Shown here one piece after another: positions 45,363-58,770 of a stretch of 64,000 nt of DNA. Location of the stretch: positions 421,001 through 485,000 of the forward strand of contig NZ_CP079199.1 in assembly GCF_024758565.1 (NCBI RefSeq), written 5' to 3'. Every line of letters starts with the position of its first letter. The first letter of the stretch is position 1. Both the position numbers and the translations under genes were made by a program. Source of the DNA: Mesomycoplasma ovipneumoniae (GTDB lineage Bacteria > Bacillota_I > Bacilli_A > Mycoplasmatales > Metamycoplasmataceae). Under the pieces are notes generated by a model, which was given only the letters and a program-made list of their open reading frames with translations, did not search any database and was not told the DNA's origin.

Positions 45363-47159
45363 TCGAAGTTTTTCGCCATCGAAAAGATCAGCGAACATTT
45401 TCTCATCATCACGAGCTTTCTCGCTATATTCACCGCGGAAATCTATTTTTGCAATCTCTTCAAAATAGTAATTTTTTCCTCAATAATTTAAAGAAAAATC
45501 AAAATGTTTTTCTAAAATCAATTTCTTTTCTTGCAAGCTATAAAAACTTGAATTTTTTACGAAGTTTTGAAAAGATAGGTACTCATCAGGAGTTTCTTGA
45601 CGATATTGTTTCATTGCATCGCGAAATAAAATTAGTTCTTCCATTGAAGATTTGATTACATTTTTGGTTAGATAATTTTGATTTGGAAAATAAACAAATA
45701 ACTGCGGATCTTGATTATCGCGCAGAAAAATATCTTGCTCAAGTTTAACTAATTTTTCCTTAAAATAATATTTTAAAATTTCGTATTTACCTTGATAAAT
45801 ATCATCATATAAGTTGGAATGACCAAATCAGTAATAAATTTTTTGCCCGTCAACATACAGCAAAATAAAATTTTTTAAGGAAATTGGCGAAATTCACCCA
45901 GTGTCGGTGCTATAAGCAGAACGATAATACGGTTTAAACCAAAAAACTGGCTTTTTTGAGTCAAATTGGGAAATTATTTCATCAAAAAGTCCGTATTCTT
46001 GGCCGCCAAAGTAAAAAATTTCGAAATTTTCAGGTTTTAGTTTTGCCCAACTTGGTAAAATAGAACAATCAGGATCAGTAAGATACACATTCTCAGTGTC
46101 CATATGATATCTAGGCCCAAATAAAATTTGCAACAAATAAATAAATTCAATTTTATTTGTTCATTTATTCAAATTATCATAATAAAATTGACCTTTTTTA
46201 CCAAAAAGGTTGATGCAAAATTTTCGATATTCAGGACCGGATTTATCAAGTCAACTAAGAATAAATTTATCCCGGTTTTCAATGTTTAAATCAAGCTTTT
46301 TAATACCGTATTTTTCAAATTTTTTAAGCAAATTTTCATAAGTTTCAAAAGTAAATACATTTTGAATTGGTTTAATTCGGGTTTTTTTGCCAAAATTATA
46401 ACCTTGTTTTAGCAACAAATTATAGATATTTTCTACATTTTGTCCTAAATATTGTTTGTTTATATCTACAAATTTTGAATTATATTCATATCTATTTGAT
46501 AAAAAATCAAAGATTTTTTCCCGATAATTTCATAAATTTTTTGGCATTGCATAAGGGATACTTTCTTTGATTTCCTTAATTATCAGATTTTCAATTTTTT
46601 TTAGTTCATCTTTTGATTTGAACATTTTTTGAAAAACTGCAGGAAAGGAAATCGAAAACTCACATTTTTCAGTGTCACCAAGATTTTCAAGAGCAACGAT
46701 TACCGATCTAAAGCCTTTAGTGTCATAGAGTGAGTCCGAAAAATAGGGTTGTCATTTATACTCATCGGTTAGATTTTCTTTTTTTCGACAATATTCTTCA
46801 TCACCTCATCTACGGGATAAACACCTAATTTCATCATAAAAATCAAAGTCATTCAGTTTTTTCAAAAAAAAGACTGTTTTTGGGATATCTTCTAGTCTTA
46901 AATTATAAACATAATCATCGTGTTTGTAATCTATGCCAATAATAGTTTCAATTGGATTGCGTACAACCGCGCAAGAATCCATAACATAAACTCATAAGAA
47001 GTCCGGAATTCTTCGATATTTTTCATCGCGATCACAGTGAACATCTCTATCAGAAAATATACTTATAACTGAATAACGACTTTTAATATCAATTTCTAAA
47101 TATTTTAGTTCTTTTAATTGTTTTTTTGCTTTAGACTTCAAATCTAATTGGACTTCCAT
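45357..47159 (-). CDS. Array protein B5 (type II)
   Basis: 600 residues from MEVQLDL with many TGA Trp codons, continuous frame. The N-terminal region is divergent from B2/B8/B9 (IFSDRDVHCDRD region) but the core and FADLFDGEKLRS end are conserved. It overlaps A5 by 29 nt. Confidence 0.8.
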
Positions 47160-48543
47160 ATAAAAAATGTACCTTTTCTACACTTAACATTTTGTTCCTT
47201 TTTAGATGTTCATCTTGAAGTCTTACTCTTCTTACATGATAACTTGGAAAAAAAACTTTTGTGTATGATTTTGGATTAGATTGTTCCTCAGGAATCTCAA
47301 AAGCGTTTTTAGGGTCGGTTCAATCAATAGAATCATGAGCAAGTCCGCTTCCGGTAACAAAAGGACCTTTAGTAAAACCAGGATCCTTATTTAAATTATG
47401 ATTTGATGATGCTAGCCATCAGTTTCCAACAATCAAATTTGCTGTATCTCTTGTTTTTTGAGCCAAATTTCACATAACTGGCTCATTAAATGAATAAAAA
47501 TCAATAGGGGACTTTAATTTTTCCTCCATATTTTTACGGTCATAATAATTATCATTAATTTCAGCTTTTACTGAACTAGGCAGGAAAGTATCAATAACAA
47601 TTTGAGTTAATTTTGACTGCATTGTCAAATTTGAAACGGCTCAAAGTCAAGCTGCAGTTTCTGGAATTGCTTGTTCACTAATAACAAAATAAGATTTTAA
47701 GCCTTCAGTGTGAAAATTAAAAAATCAAGCTGGATGAATTCCAGTGTATTGTCTTAATTTTGTCTCATCTTTTACAACAGAAAGTCTTAAAATCTTTATA
47801 TTTGCCATTGCTTTAATTCTAGACTTACTTTTTCCTTTTGTCAATTTATCTAAATCAACTTCAATTGAGTCAGTATCTCTTCAAACAATAGGGCTATCAT
47901 CAGCTGGCGCATAGTAACTTTCACGATTCCCAAATCATCTACCTACACCATCAACAACCTTTGGAATAGTTTCCACAGCTACCGCGGTAGCTGTCGAAAC
48001 TGCTACTGCGGCAATGGCAGCTGCGACAGCATTTGAAATAAATGGAATAAAAGGTAAAAGGAAAAAGAAGGTTTTTTGAACTCGAATTTGTTTTTGAAGC
48101 TCTCTAAAGTCAAAAACATAACCTTCTAATTTTAGTTTTGGTACACCTTCTTCAAAATAGAGTTCAGCTTTTTTATTAACAAATTCAAGTGAAGCACTAT
48201 TTAAAATTACCTCACCTTCTTGATTAATTTGAATTTCGATATCATCTAGATTAGGAGAGTCTGAATTAGTACTTGTTTTGTTTAGATGTGTTTTGGCTTT
48301 TTTAATATTTGCATTGATGACAAGCGAATTTTGTTGGTTTTTGGTTGAAACAATTTGGACTAAATCATCAAAATTTACCGGTTTTTTTGAATTTGATAAT
48401 TCTATATCACGAGTTTCAAGTTTAAAATCTGAATAGCTTTTTGTATTTTGAAAGTGTAAAAGCGGCCCAAAAACACTTAGACTTAATGATGAAAAAGCAA
48501 TAATATTAGTAATAAACTTAAAAAGTTTCAGTTTTTTCTTCAT
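47131..48543 (-). CDS. Array membrane protein A5, intact
   Basis: 470 residues from MKKKLKLFKF. Hydrophobic segments are at about 8-28 and 158-190 (FFFLLPFIPFISN then an Ala/Val run), and TGA codons are read as Trp. SD AAGGAG. An extended -10 promoter lies upstream (48589-48597). It ends 29 nt inside B5. The function is unknown; the pair with B5 is one of the fully intact units. Confidence 0.82.
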
Positions 48544-48588
48544 TTTTTCTCCTTATTTATGTACTATATTCAAATTTCTAGTGTTTAA

Positions 48589-48597
48589 ATTATAGCA
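48589..48597 (-). promoter_or_regulatory. Extended -10 promoter of A5
   Basis: TGCTATAAT on the minus strand, about 45 nt before the start. A7 has the same box (TATAAT at 54433-54438). A8 (57875-57880) and A9 (63125-63130) keep TATAAT with a slightly different extension. Confidence 0.55.
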
Positions 48598-48767
48598 TAC
48601 ATTAAAATTTTTAGGGAAAATATCGTCAAAAATTCAGCATATTAAAAAATAAATTGATAAAAATTCAGGCAACTTTTGCAAATAAACAAAATTTTTCTAA
48701 CAAAATTTTTATTTTTGAATAAACAAAAATAAAAAAGTAAAAATTTTAAAAAAAGAATTTAAAATTT

Positions 48768-50573
48768 TTAGCTTCGAAGTTTTTCGCCATCGAAAAGATC
48801 AGCGAACATTTTCTCATCATCAAGAGCTTTCTCGCTATAATCACCGCGAAAATCTGTTTTTGAAATTTCTTCAAAATAGTAATTTTCGTCTCTAGAATTT
48901 CAAGAAAAATCAAAGTGTCTTTCTAAAATGAATTTCTTTTCTTGTTGGCTATATAAATCCGAATTTTCTATAAAATCATCAAAATACTTAAATTCATGAG
49001 TTGTTTCTTCTTGAAATTTTTTAATTGCATCACGATATAAAATTAGTTCTTCCATAGATGATTCAATTACATTTTTATTTAAATAATTTGATTTTGATGG
49101 AGAAGAAAAAACAAACTGCGGATCTTGGTTATTTCGCAGAAAAATATCTTGCTCAAGTTTGACTAATTTTTGTTTGAAATAATATTTTAAAATTTCGTAT
49201 TTACCTTGGAAAATATCGTCATATAAATTTGAATGGCCAAGTCAGTAGTAAATTTTTTCACCATCAACATACAATAAAATGAAATTTTTTAATGCAATTG
49301 GGGAAATTCAGCCGGTGTTGGTACTATAAGCAGAACGATAATACGGTTTAAACCAAAAAACTGGTTTTTTTGAGTCAAATTGTGCAATTATTTCATCAAA
49401 AAGTCCGTATTCTTGGCCTCCAAAGTAAAAAATTTGGAAATTTTCTAGCTTAAGTTTGGCTCAGCTTGGTAGGATAAAATAATCAGGGTCAACAAGCTCA
49501 ACATTCTCGGTGGGGAAAAAATATCTAGGACCAAATAAAATTTGCAACAAATAGATAAATTCAATTTTATTTGTTCATTTATTCAAATTATCATAATAAA
49601 ATTGACCATTTTTACCAAAAAGGTTGATGCAATATTTTCGATATTCAGGACCGAATTTATCAAATCAACTAAGAATAAATTTATCCCGGTTTTCAATGTT
49701 TAAATCAAGCTTTTTAATCCCGTATTTTTCAAATTTTTTAAGCAAATTTTCATAAGTTACAAAAGTAAATACATTTTGAATGGGGTTAATTTTGGTTTTT
49801 TTACTAAAATTATAATTCTCTTTTAATAACAAATTGTAGATATTTTCTACTTTTTTGCCTAAATATGCTTTATTTATATCTAGAAACTTTGAATTATATT
49901 CATATCTATTCGATAAAAAATCAAAGATTTTTTCACGATAATTTCATAAATTTTTTGGCTTTGCATAAGGAACACTTTCTTTGATTTCCTTAATTATCAG
50001 ATTTTCAATTTTTTTTAGTTCATCTTTTGATTTGAACATTTTTTGAAAAACTGCAGGAAAGGAAATTGAAAATTCACATTTTTCTGTGTCACCAAAATTT
50101 TCAAAAGCGACGATTAGTACTCTAAAATCTTTAGTCTCATAGGGAGTGTCCGAAAAATAGGGTTCTCATTTGCATTTATCACTTAGATTTTCTTTTTTTC
50201 GACAATAATCTTTATCAGTTCATCTACGTGACAAACACCTAATTTCATCATAAAAATCAAAGTCTTTCAGTTTTTTCAAAAAAAAGACTGTTTTTGGGAT
50301 ATCTTCTAGTCTTAAATTATAAACATAATCATCACGTTTGTAATCTAACCCAATAATAGTTTCAATTGGATTGTCTACAACCGCGCAAGAATCCATGACA
50401 TAAACTCATAAAAAGTCTGGAATTGTTCGATATTCATTATTACAATCATTGTGAAAATCTTCATCGGAAAATATCCGTTCAATTAAGCAATGACTTTTAA
50501 TATCAATTTCTAAATATTTTAGTTCTTTTAATTGTTTTTTTGCTTTAGACTTCAAACCTAATTGGACTTCCAT
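48768..50573 (-). CDS. Array protein B6 (type II)
   Basis: 601 residues from MEVQLGL, continuous with many TGA Trp codons. It is close to B5 in the N-terminal part and to B8/B9 near the C terminus, so it looks mosaic. Upstream A6 is truncated, leaving it without its own promoter. Confidence 0.8.
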
Positions 50574-51058
50574 ATAAAAAATGTACCTTTTCTACATTTA
50601 ACATTTTATCCCTGTCTACATGTTTCTTTTTAAGTCTTACTCTTCTTACATGATAACTTCGAAAAAAACTTTTGTGTATGATTTTGGATCAGATTGTTCA
50701 TAAGGAATCTCAAAAGCGTTTTTAGGGTCGGTTCAATCAATAGAATCATGAGCAAGTCCGCTTCCGGTAACAAAAGGGCCTTTAGTAAAACCAGGATCCT
50801 TATTTAAATTATTATTTTGTCTTCGCAGCCATCCGTTTCCTACAATCAAATTTGCTGTATCTCTTGTTTTTTGAGCCAAGGTTCACATAACTAGCTCATT
50901 AAATGAATAAAAATCAATAGGGGACTTTAATTTTTCCTCCATATTATAACGATCTTTTTTATTCATTTTGGCTTTTATTGAACTAGGCAGCAGGTTATTA
51001 ATAATAATTTTGGCTAATTCTGATTGGGCTGGCAAACTTCCAACCGCTCAAAGTCAGG
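50545..51058 (-). pseudogene. Array gene A6, 5'-truncated remnant
   Basis: Begins at the TCAGGC breakpoint like A2 and A3. A deletion near 50668 breaks the FFPSYHVRR region. The overlap with B6 is kept. Confidence 0.77.
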
Positions 51059-51193
51059 CAGATTTTTGCAAGTAAACATAAATTCAACTGACAAAATTGC
51101 TATTTTTAAATAGATAAAAAAGAAAAACAAGTTAAGAATTTTAAGAATAAACTTAAATTTTTTGTCTTTAAATTCATTAATTAACAAAAAGAT

Positions 51194-52966
51194 CTAGGAT
51201 TCTCCTTCTATCTCAATAAATTTTTTACTTTTGTGACCGCGAAAATCTACTCTTGCAATTTCATTATAATATTCAGTTCTATCATTAGAATCTCGAGAAA
51301 AGGGATCATGTTCTTCTAAAATTAATTCTTTTTCTTGTTGGCTATATAAATTAGTATTTTCTAGAAAGTCTGTAAAATACTCAAATTCATGGTCTGTTTC
51401 TTTTAGAAATTTATTCAAGGCATCTCGATATAAAATTAATTCTTCCATAGATGATCCAATCACATTTTTATATAAATTATTTACCCTTGGTAATCTAGAA
51501 ATAAAGAACTCTGGATCCTTGCCATCACGAAGAAAAATATCTTGTTCAAGTTTGACCAATTTTTGTTTGAAATAATATTTTAAAATTTTGTATTTACCTT
51601 GATAAATATTATTATATAAATTTGAATGGCAAAATCAGTAATAAATTTTTTGACCGTCAACATTCAATAAAATGAAATTTTTTAATGCAATTGGCAAAAT
51701 TCATGCATCGCCCGCTCCATAGGCGGAGTAGTAATATGGTTTAAATCAAAAAACTGGCTTTTTTGAATCAAATTGGGAAATTATTTCATCAAAAAGTCCA
51801 TATTCTTGTCCACCAAAGTAAAAAATTTCAAAATTTTCAAGTTTTAATTTTGCCCAACTTGGCAAAATAAGAAAATCAGGATCATCGGGATAAAAATCTA
51901 GATCTTCAACTCAATATTTAGGACCAAATAAAATTTGCAACAAATAGATTAATTCGATTTTATTTGTCCAATTATTCACATTATCATAATAAGTTTGGCC
52001 TCTTTCACCAAAAAGTTCAATGCAATACTTTCGATATTCTGGGCCAAATTTATCAAATCAACTAAGAATAAATTTATCACGATTTTCAATGTTTAAATTA
52101 AGCTTTTTAATCCCGTATTTTTCAAATTTTTTAAGCAAATTTTCATAAGTTTCAAAAGTAAATACATTTTGAATTGGTTCAATTTGGGTTTTTTCACTAA
52201 AATTATAATTCTTTTTTAATAAGAAATTGTAGATATTTTCTACATTTTGTCCTAAATATGCTTTATTTATATCTACAAACTTTGAGTTATATTCATATCT
52301 ATTTGATAAAAAATCAAAGATCTTTTCGTGGTAGTTTGCTAAATTTTTTGGTTTTGCATAAGGAACACTTTCCTGAATTTCCTTAATAATTAAAGCTTCA
52401 ATTTCTCTTAATTCGGTTTTTGATTTAAATATTTTTGAAAACACAGCCGGATAAGAGATTGAAAATTCGCATTTTTCAATATCATCAAAGTTTTCAAAGA
52501 CAACAACAACTTTTTTAAAACCTTTACCATCATATAAACCATACAAAGGAAAAAGTTTAGAGAAAGAAAAATTATTTTCTTTTCCGTTTTTTTCACAATA
52601 TTCATCATGGTTACAGTCGCCAATCGAACACCTAATATCATTATAAAAATGGAAATGCTTGAGTTTTTTGGAAAAAAACGTACTTTTTGGGATATCTTTC
52701 AGTTTTAAACTATAAACATAATCTTCTTGTTTATAGTTTAAACTAATAATTCTTTCAATTGGATTAGGATCGAAGACGTTATAATAAAGGTAATTGTATA
52801 AAAAATTTGGAAATGGATAATTATTATAATAACAATCAGACGTTAAATCAACATCATCTTCAGCCATATTACTAATTGAACAACGACTTTTAATATTAAT
52901 TTCTAAATATTTTAGTTTAACTAACTGTTGTTTTGCCTTGGATATTAAATTTTTTTGGCATTCCAT
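51194..52966 (-). CDS. Array protein B7 (type I)
   Basis: 590 residues from MECQKNLISKAK. The type I features are NYPFPNFLYNYLYYN near residue 70, NPNPIERIISLNYK-like text, and the C terminus KKFIEIEGES. TGA is Trp. It overlaps A7 by 50 nt. The frame is open throughout. Confidence 0.82.
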
Positions 52967-54386
52967 ATAAAAAATGTACCTTTTCCATATTTAGCATTTT
53001 TTCTCTTCGTATAAATTCCCTCTTTGCGACTTTTCCCTTTATCATTCTTAATCTCCTTACATGATAACTGGGAAAATATATTTTTACGTATGATGGTATA
53101 TTTTCATCTTTACTTGGATCAATATCAAACGCATTTTTAGGGTTGGTTCAATCAATAGCATCGCTAGCTAGACCTTCTCCAACAACAAAGTGATCTTTAG
53201 TAAAACCGGAATCTTTATTTAAATTATTATTTGGATCAATTGACCATCTATTTCCCACTATCAAATTTGCTGTATCTCTTGTTTTTATAGCCAAATTTTC
53301 CATAACTCATTGATTATTCGAATAAAAATCAATAGGGGACTTTAATTTTTCTTCCATATTTTCACGGTCTCTTTTATTTTTATTGATTTTAGCTTTTACC
53401 GAACTAGGCAGGAAAGTATCAATAACAATTTGAGTTAATTTTGACTGCATTGTCAAATTTGAAACGGCTCAAAGTCAAGCTGCAGTTTCTGGAATTGCTT
53501 GTTCACTAATAACAAAATATGATTTTAAGCCTTCAGTGTGAAAATTAAAAAATCAAGCTGGATGGATTCCAGTGTATTGTCTTAATTTTGTCTCATCTTT
53601 TACAACAGAAAGATTTAAAGTCGTTGTACCTGCTATTGTTTTAATTATAGACTTACTTTTTCCTTTTGTCAATTTATCTAAATCAACTTCAATTGAGTCA
53701 GCGCCTCTTGAAACAATAGGACTATCATCATCCTTGTGGACAGGATGGGCAGGTCGATTATTATTCCATCATCTTCCAACATCACTAACAATATTCGGAA
53801 AAAAGACCGAAGCAGCAATACCAATAACCGAACCAACGATAGCAGCTCCAACAGCATATCAAAATAATGCACCAAGCCCAGCAGCAGGAGCAGCAGCGAT
53901 TGCTGGTGCCACAGTTTTTTCAACCCGAGTTTTATTTTGAAGCTGTCTAAAGTCAAAAACATGCCCTTCAAATTTTAGTTTTGGTACACCTTCTTCAAAA
54001 TAGAGTTCAGCTTTTTTGTTAACTAATTCAAGTGAAGCGCTATTTAAAATTACCTGACCATCTTCATTAATTTGAATTTCAATATCGTCTAAATTAGGAG
54101 GGTGTGAATTAGTACTTGTTTTGTTTAGACGTGTTTGAGAATTTTTAATATTTGCATTGATGACAAACGAATTTTGTTGGTTTTTGGTCGAAACAATTTG
54201 GACTAAATCATCAAAATTTACCGGTTTTTTTGAATTTGATAAACCTATATCACGAGTTTCAAGTTTAAAATCTGAATAGCTTTTTGTATTTTGAAAGTGT
54301 CAGAGCGGCCCAAAAACACTTAGTGTCAGTGAAGTGAAAGCGACAACATTAGTGATAAACTTAAAAAGTTTCAGTTTTTTCTTCAT
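52917..54386 (-). CDS. Array membrane protein A7, variant hydrophobic core
   Basis: 489 residues. The N-terminal and C-terminal parts match other A proteins, but the second hydrophobic segment is a different sequence (VAPAIAAAPAAGLGALFWYA then AIVGSVIGIAASVFF) replacing FFFLLPFIPFISN and the Ala/Val run. The sharp switch on both sides suggests cassette exchange by recombination. The promoter carries the same extended -10 as A5. Intact unit with B7. Confidence 0.82.
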
Positions 54387-54612
54387 GTTTTCTCCTTATT
54401 TATATACTATATTCAAATTCATTAGTGTGTAAATTATAGCATACATTAAAACTTTTTAGGGAAAATTTCGTTAAAAATTCACCGTCTTAAAAAATAAATT
54501 GATAAAAATTCAAGCAGCTTTTGCAAATAAACAAAATTTCTATAACAAAATATTTATTTTTGAATAAACAAAAATAAAAAAGCTAAAAATTTTAAAAAAT
54601 AATTTAAAATTT

Positions 54613-56418
54613 TTAGCTTTGAAGTTTTTTACCATCCAAAAGATCAGCAAACATTTTTTTATCATCACGAGCCTTCTCGCCATAATCACCGCGAAAATCT
54701 GTCTTTTTAATCTCTTCAAAATAGTAATTTTTTTCTCGATAATTTAAAGAAAAATCAAAGTGCTCTTCTAAAATCAATTTCTTTTGTTGTTGGCTATATA
54801 AACCAGAATTTTCTATAAAATCTTGAAAATACTCAAATTCATGAGTTGTTTCTTCTTGGTATTTTTTAATTGCATCACGATATAAAATTAGTTCTTCCAT
54901 AGAAGATTCAATTACATTTTTATTCAAATGATTTGATTTTGGTGGAAAATAAAAAAGAAACTGCGGATCTTGGTTATTTCGCAGAAAAATATCTTGTTCA
55001 AGTTTGACTAATTTTTGTTTAAAATAATATTTTAAAATTTTATATTTGCCTTGATAAATATCATCATATAAATTCGAATGGCCAAATCAGTAATAAATTT
55101 TTTGCCCGCCAACATATAATAGAATAAAATTTTTTAGTGAAATGGGCGAAATTCAGCCAGTCTCGGTGCTATAAGCGGAACGATAATACGGTTTAAATCA
55201 AAAAACTGGTTTTTTTGACTCAAATTGTTCAATTATTTCATCAAAAAGTCCATATTCTTGGTCGCCAAAGTAAAAAATTTGGAAATTTTCTAGTTTAAGT
55301 TTGGCTCAACTTGGTAAAATAAAATAATCAGGTTCAGCAAGGTCAACATTCTCAGTGTTAAAATGATATCTAGGACCAAATAAAATTTGTAACAAATAGA
55401 TAAATTCGATTTTATTTGTTCATTTATCTAAATTATCATAATAAAATTGGCCTTTTTTACCAAAAAGGTTGATGCAGAATTTTCGATACTCAGGACCAAA
55501 TTTATCAAATCAACTAAGAATAAATTTATCCCGGTTTTCAATGTTTAAATCAAGCTTTTTAATCCCGTATTTTTCAAATTTTTTAAGCAAATTATCATAA
55601 GTCTCAAAAGTAAATACATTTTGAATTGGTTGAATTTTGGTTTTTTCGCCAAAATTATAATTCTCCTTTAACAACAAATTGTAGATATTTTCTACCTTTT
55701 GTCCTAAATATGGTTTGTTTATATCGACATATTCTGAGTTATATTCATATCTTTTTGATAAAAAATCAAAGATTTTTTCGTGATAATTTGATAAATTTTT
55801 TGGCTTTGCATAAGGAACACTTTCTTTTATTTCCTTAATTATTAAAGATTCAATGTCTTTTAATTTTTCTACTGATTTAAATATTTTTCTAAAAACGGTA
55901 GGATAAGAAATTGAAAATTCACATTTTTCAGTGTCATTAAAGTTTTCAAAGGCAACAACAACCTTTTTCAAACCTTTAGTGTAGTACCAAGTATTTGAAA
56001 AATAAACTCGAGGAACAGGCTCGCCACTCTTATTTTTATTTTTTTGACAATATTCTTGATCTTCGTAAGTACGACTACCAATCAAGCATCTAATCTCATT
56101 ATAAAAATGGAAATTTTCAAGATCCTTAGAAAAAAACACAGTTTTTGGAATATCCACTAATTTTAGGTTATAGATATAGTCATCCTGTTTATAGTCAATA
56201 CCAATAATTGTCTCAATCGGGTTAATTACCTCAGCGCAAAAATCCATACCATAAACTCATAAAAAATTAGGTATTCGCGCAAACCTATCTTCACATTCAG
56301 GATCATAATCTTGAATTATATTTTCAACTGAACAAGGACTTTTAATATTAATTTCTAAATATTTTAGTTTTTTTAATTGTTTTTTCGCCTTAGACATTAA
56401 ATCTAATTGGTGTTCCAT
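54613..56418 (-). CDS. Array protein B8 (type II)
   Basis: 601 residues from MEHQLDL with TGA Trp codons. It is nearly identical to B2 and B9 in the first 300 residues. The C terminus is FADLLDGKKLQS. It overlaps A8 by 29 nt. Confidence 0.82.
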
Positions 56419-57829
56419 ATAAAAAATGTACCTTTTCAACATTTAGCATTTCATTTCTATATAGATGCTCGTGTCTTAATCTTGCTCTTCTTACATGATA
56501 ACCGCGGAAAAAGACTTTTATGTACGGTTTTTCATCTGGCTCTTTATCCTTGTGAGTAGTTCTAAAGAAGTTGTCGGGGTCGGTTCAATCAATAGAATCA
56601 TGAGCAAGTCCGCTTCCGGTAACAAAGGGACCTTTAGTAAAACTGGGATCTTTATTTAAATTATTATTTTGTCTTCGTAGCCATCCGTTTCCTACAATCA
56701 AATTTGCTGTATCTCTTGTTTTTTCAGCCAGATTTTTCATAACTCATCAATTATTCGAATAAAAATCAATAGGGGACTTTAATTTTTCCTCCATATTATC
56801 ACGGTCTTTTTTATTCATTTTAGCTTTTAGCGAACTAGGCAGCAAAGTATCAATAACAATTTGGGTTAATTTTGACTGCATTGTCAAATTTGAAACGGCT
56901 CAAATTCAAGCTGCAGTTTCTGGAATTGCTTGTTCACTAATAACAAAATAAGATTTTAAGCCTTCAGTGTGAAAATTAAAAAATCAAGCTGGATGGATTC
57001 CAGTGTAATTTCTTAATTTTGTCTCATCTTTTACAACAGAAAGATTTAAAGTTGTTGTACCTGCTATTGTTTTAATTCTAGACTTACTTTTTCCTTTTGT
57101 CAATTTATCTAAATCAACTTCAATTGAGTCAGTACCTCTTGAAACAATAGGGCTATCATCAGCTGGCGCATGAACAGGACTATAACCAACTGACGGATAG
57201 TAACTTTCGCGGTTCCCAAATCATCTACCTACATCATCAACAACTTTTGGAATAGTTTCCACAGCTACCGCAGCAGCTGTCGAAACTGCTACTGCGGCAA
57301 TGGCAGCTGCGACAGCATTTGAAATAAATGGAATAAAAGGTAAAAGGAAAAAGAAGGTTTTTTGAACTCGAATTTGATTTTGAAGCTCTCTAAAGTCAAA
57401 AACATAACCTTCTAATTTTAGTTTTGGTACACCTTCTTCAAAATAGAGTTCAGCTTTTTTGTCAACAAATTCAAGTGAAGCACTATTTAAAATTACCTCA
57501 CCTTCTTGATTAATTTGAATTTCAATATCATCCAGATTAGGAGAGTCTGAATTAGTACTTGTTTTGTTTAGATGTGTTTTGGCTTTTTTAATATTTGCAT
57601 TAATAACAAGCGAATTTTGTTGGTTTTTGGTTGAAACAATTTGCACTAAATCATCAAAATTTACCGGTTTTTTTGAATTTGATAATTCTATATCACGAGT
57701 TTCAAGTTTGAAATCTGAATAGCTTTTTGTATTTTGAAAATGTCAAAGCGGTCCAAAAACACTTAGTGTAAGTGAAGTGAAAGCAACAATATTAGTGATA
57801 AACTTAAAAAACTTTAACTTTTTCTTCAT
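56390..57829 (-). CDS. Array membrane protein A8, intact
   Basis: 479 residues; same two hydrophobic segments as A5, with TGA Trp codons (for example NNWWVM). The start follows AAAGGAAAAAAC. TATAAT at 57875-57880 on the minus strand. The upstream 200 bp are shared almost exactly with A9 and lead into R1 copy d on the opposite strand. Confidence 0.82.
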
Positions 57830-58002
57830 GTTTTTTCCTTTTTTTATATAGAATATTAATTCTTTATTTTTATGATTATACTATATATTAAAAATTTTTT
57901 AGGAAAAATACCTAAAAAATTGTTTTTTAAAAGAATAAGTTATTATGTAAATCAATGGCTAAAAGTAAACTGTACTAAAATTCAGGCATATTTTCCTGAG
58001 TT

Positions 58003-58443
58003 TCCCAGTTGATGGAAAAAATTCACTTTTTAGTTAATACAAATACGCAAAAATACCCGGTAAATCCACGTTTTTTGACCTAAAATCTTAATTTTGATTA
58101 GTTCAAAATTAACCTTTTGCAAAAAAAAAAAAAAAAATGTTTGGTACAAGAAAAAATTATGTTATAATAACACTCACTAAGAATAAATTAATAAGTTTGA
58201 TATTGAATTAAGGGGGAATTAAGAATGTTTTTGGCATAAAAAAATCAGAAAATGCGAATTATCCGTTATGTTTTTAAATATAATGGTATGCCTTAAATTT
58301 AACCGTTTAGAAATCTATAAATTTAAGGCTTTTGGTTATTGTTCTTTCAAAACTTCACATATTTTTTTAGGCTCGCTGCAAATAAAAACGAGTTTTCTAT
58401 TTGCATTGAGTTTAAATAGTAGTTGTATTTTTTTATGATTTTT
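58003..58443 (+). repeat. R1 element, copy d (right end truncated)
   Basis: Left end motif GAGTTTCCCAGTT. The A tract is 17 nt (58121-58137), longer than the 15 nt of all other copies. Promoter, RNA and terminator are present. The right tail is replaced by the hsdM fragment. Confidence 0.72.
58175..58415 (+). ncRNA. Predicted R1 small RNA, copy d
   Basis: TATAAT at 58163-58168. Stem 1 has a G-U wobble (CCGTTAT/ATAATGG); stem 2 is perfect over 12 bp (GCCTTAAATTTA/TAAATTTAAGGC). The terminator arms are 58372-58384 and 58398-58410, with one mismatch. The mini-ORF is M-F-L-A-stop. Confidence 0.5.
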
Positions 58444-58543
58444 GCTGTTTTGTCCATAAATTGATTTTGCCAAGGGAATATTAAGTATTTTGTGTTTTTA
58501 AGATAAATCTGTTTTGATAAAATTTATCATAAAGGACCAAAAT

Positions 58544-58770
58544 ATGAAAAAGCAGCAACAAAATTTATCCCCATATGACTTAGTAGCTAAAGAAATTGTT
58601 AGCAAATACGATAATTATAAAAACTATATTTTAGGTTTGATTTTTTATCGATTTTTATCAAAAAACAAGAAGATGAGCTACTTAAACAAGGTGTTGACCG
58701 CCCGGATTTAAAATATTTTTCAGCCAAAATCAACTGAGAAGAAATTGATTTAGACCAAACTGAATTTTAA
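58544..58770 (+). pseudogene. Type I methyltransferase HsdM, N-terminal fragment
   Basis: NLSPYDLVAKEIVSKYDNYK and LGLIFYRFLSK match the N-terminal helical domain of HsdM. One A is missing from an A run, shifting the frame; in the next frame DELLKQGVDRPDLKYFS and an end at EIDLDQTEF continue it. The catalytic NPPF domain is absent. It is a remnant with no hsdR or hsdS nearby. Confidence 0.75.

Noticed and set aside
58544..58711. Short HsdM-like ORF as a functional gene.
   Set aside because: It is only the N-terminal domain, frameshifted, without the catalytic domain or hsdS/hsdR partners.
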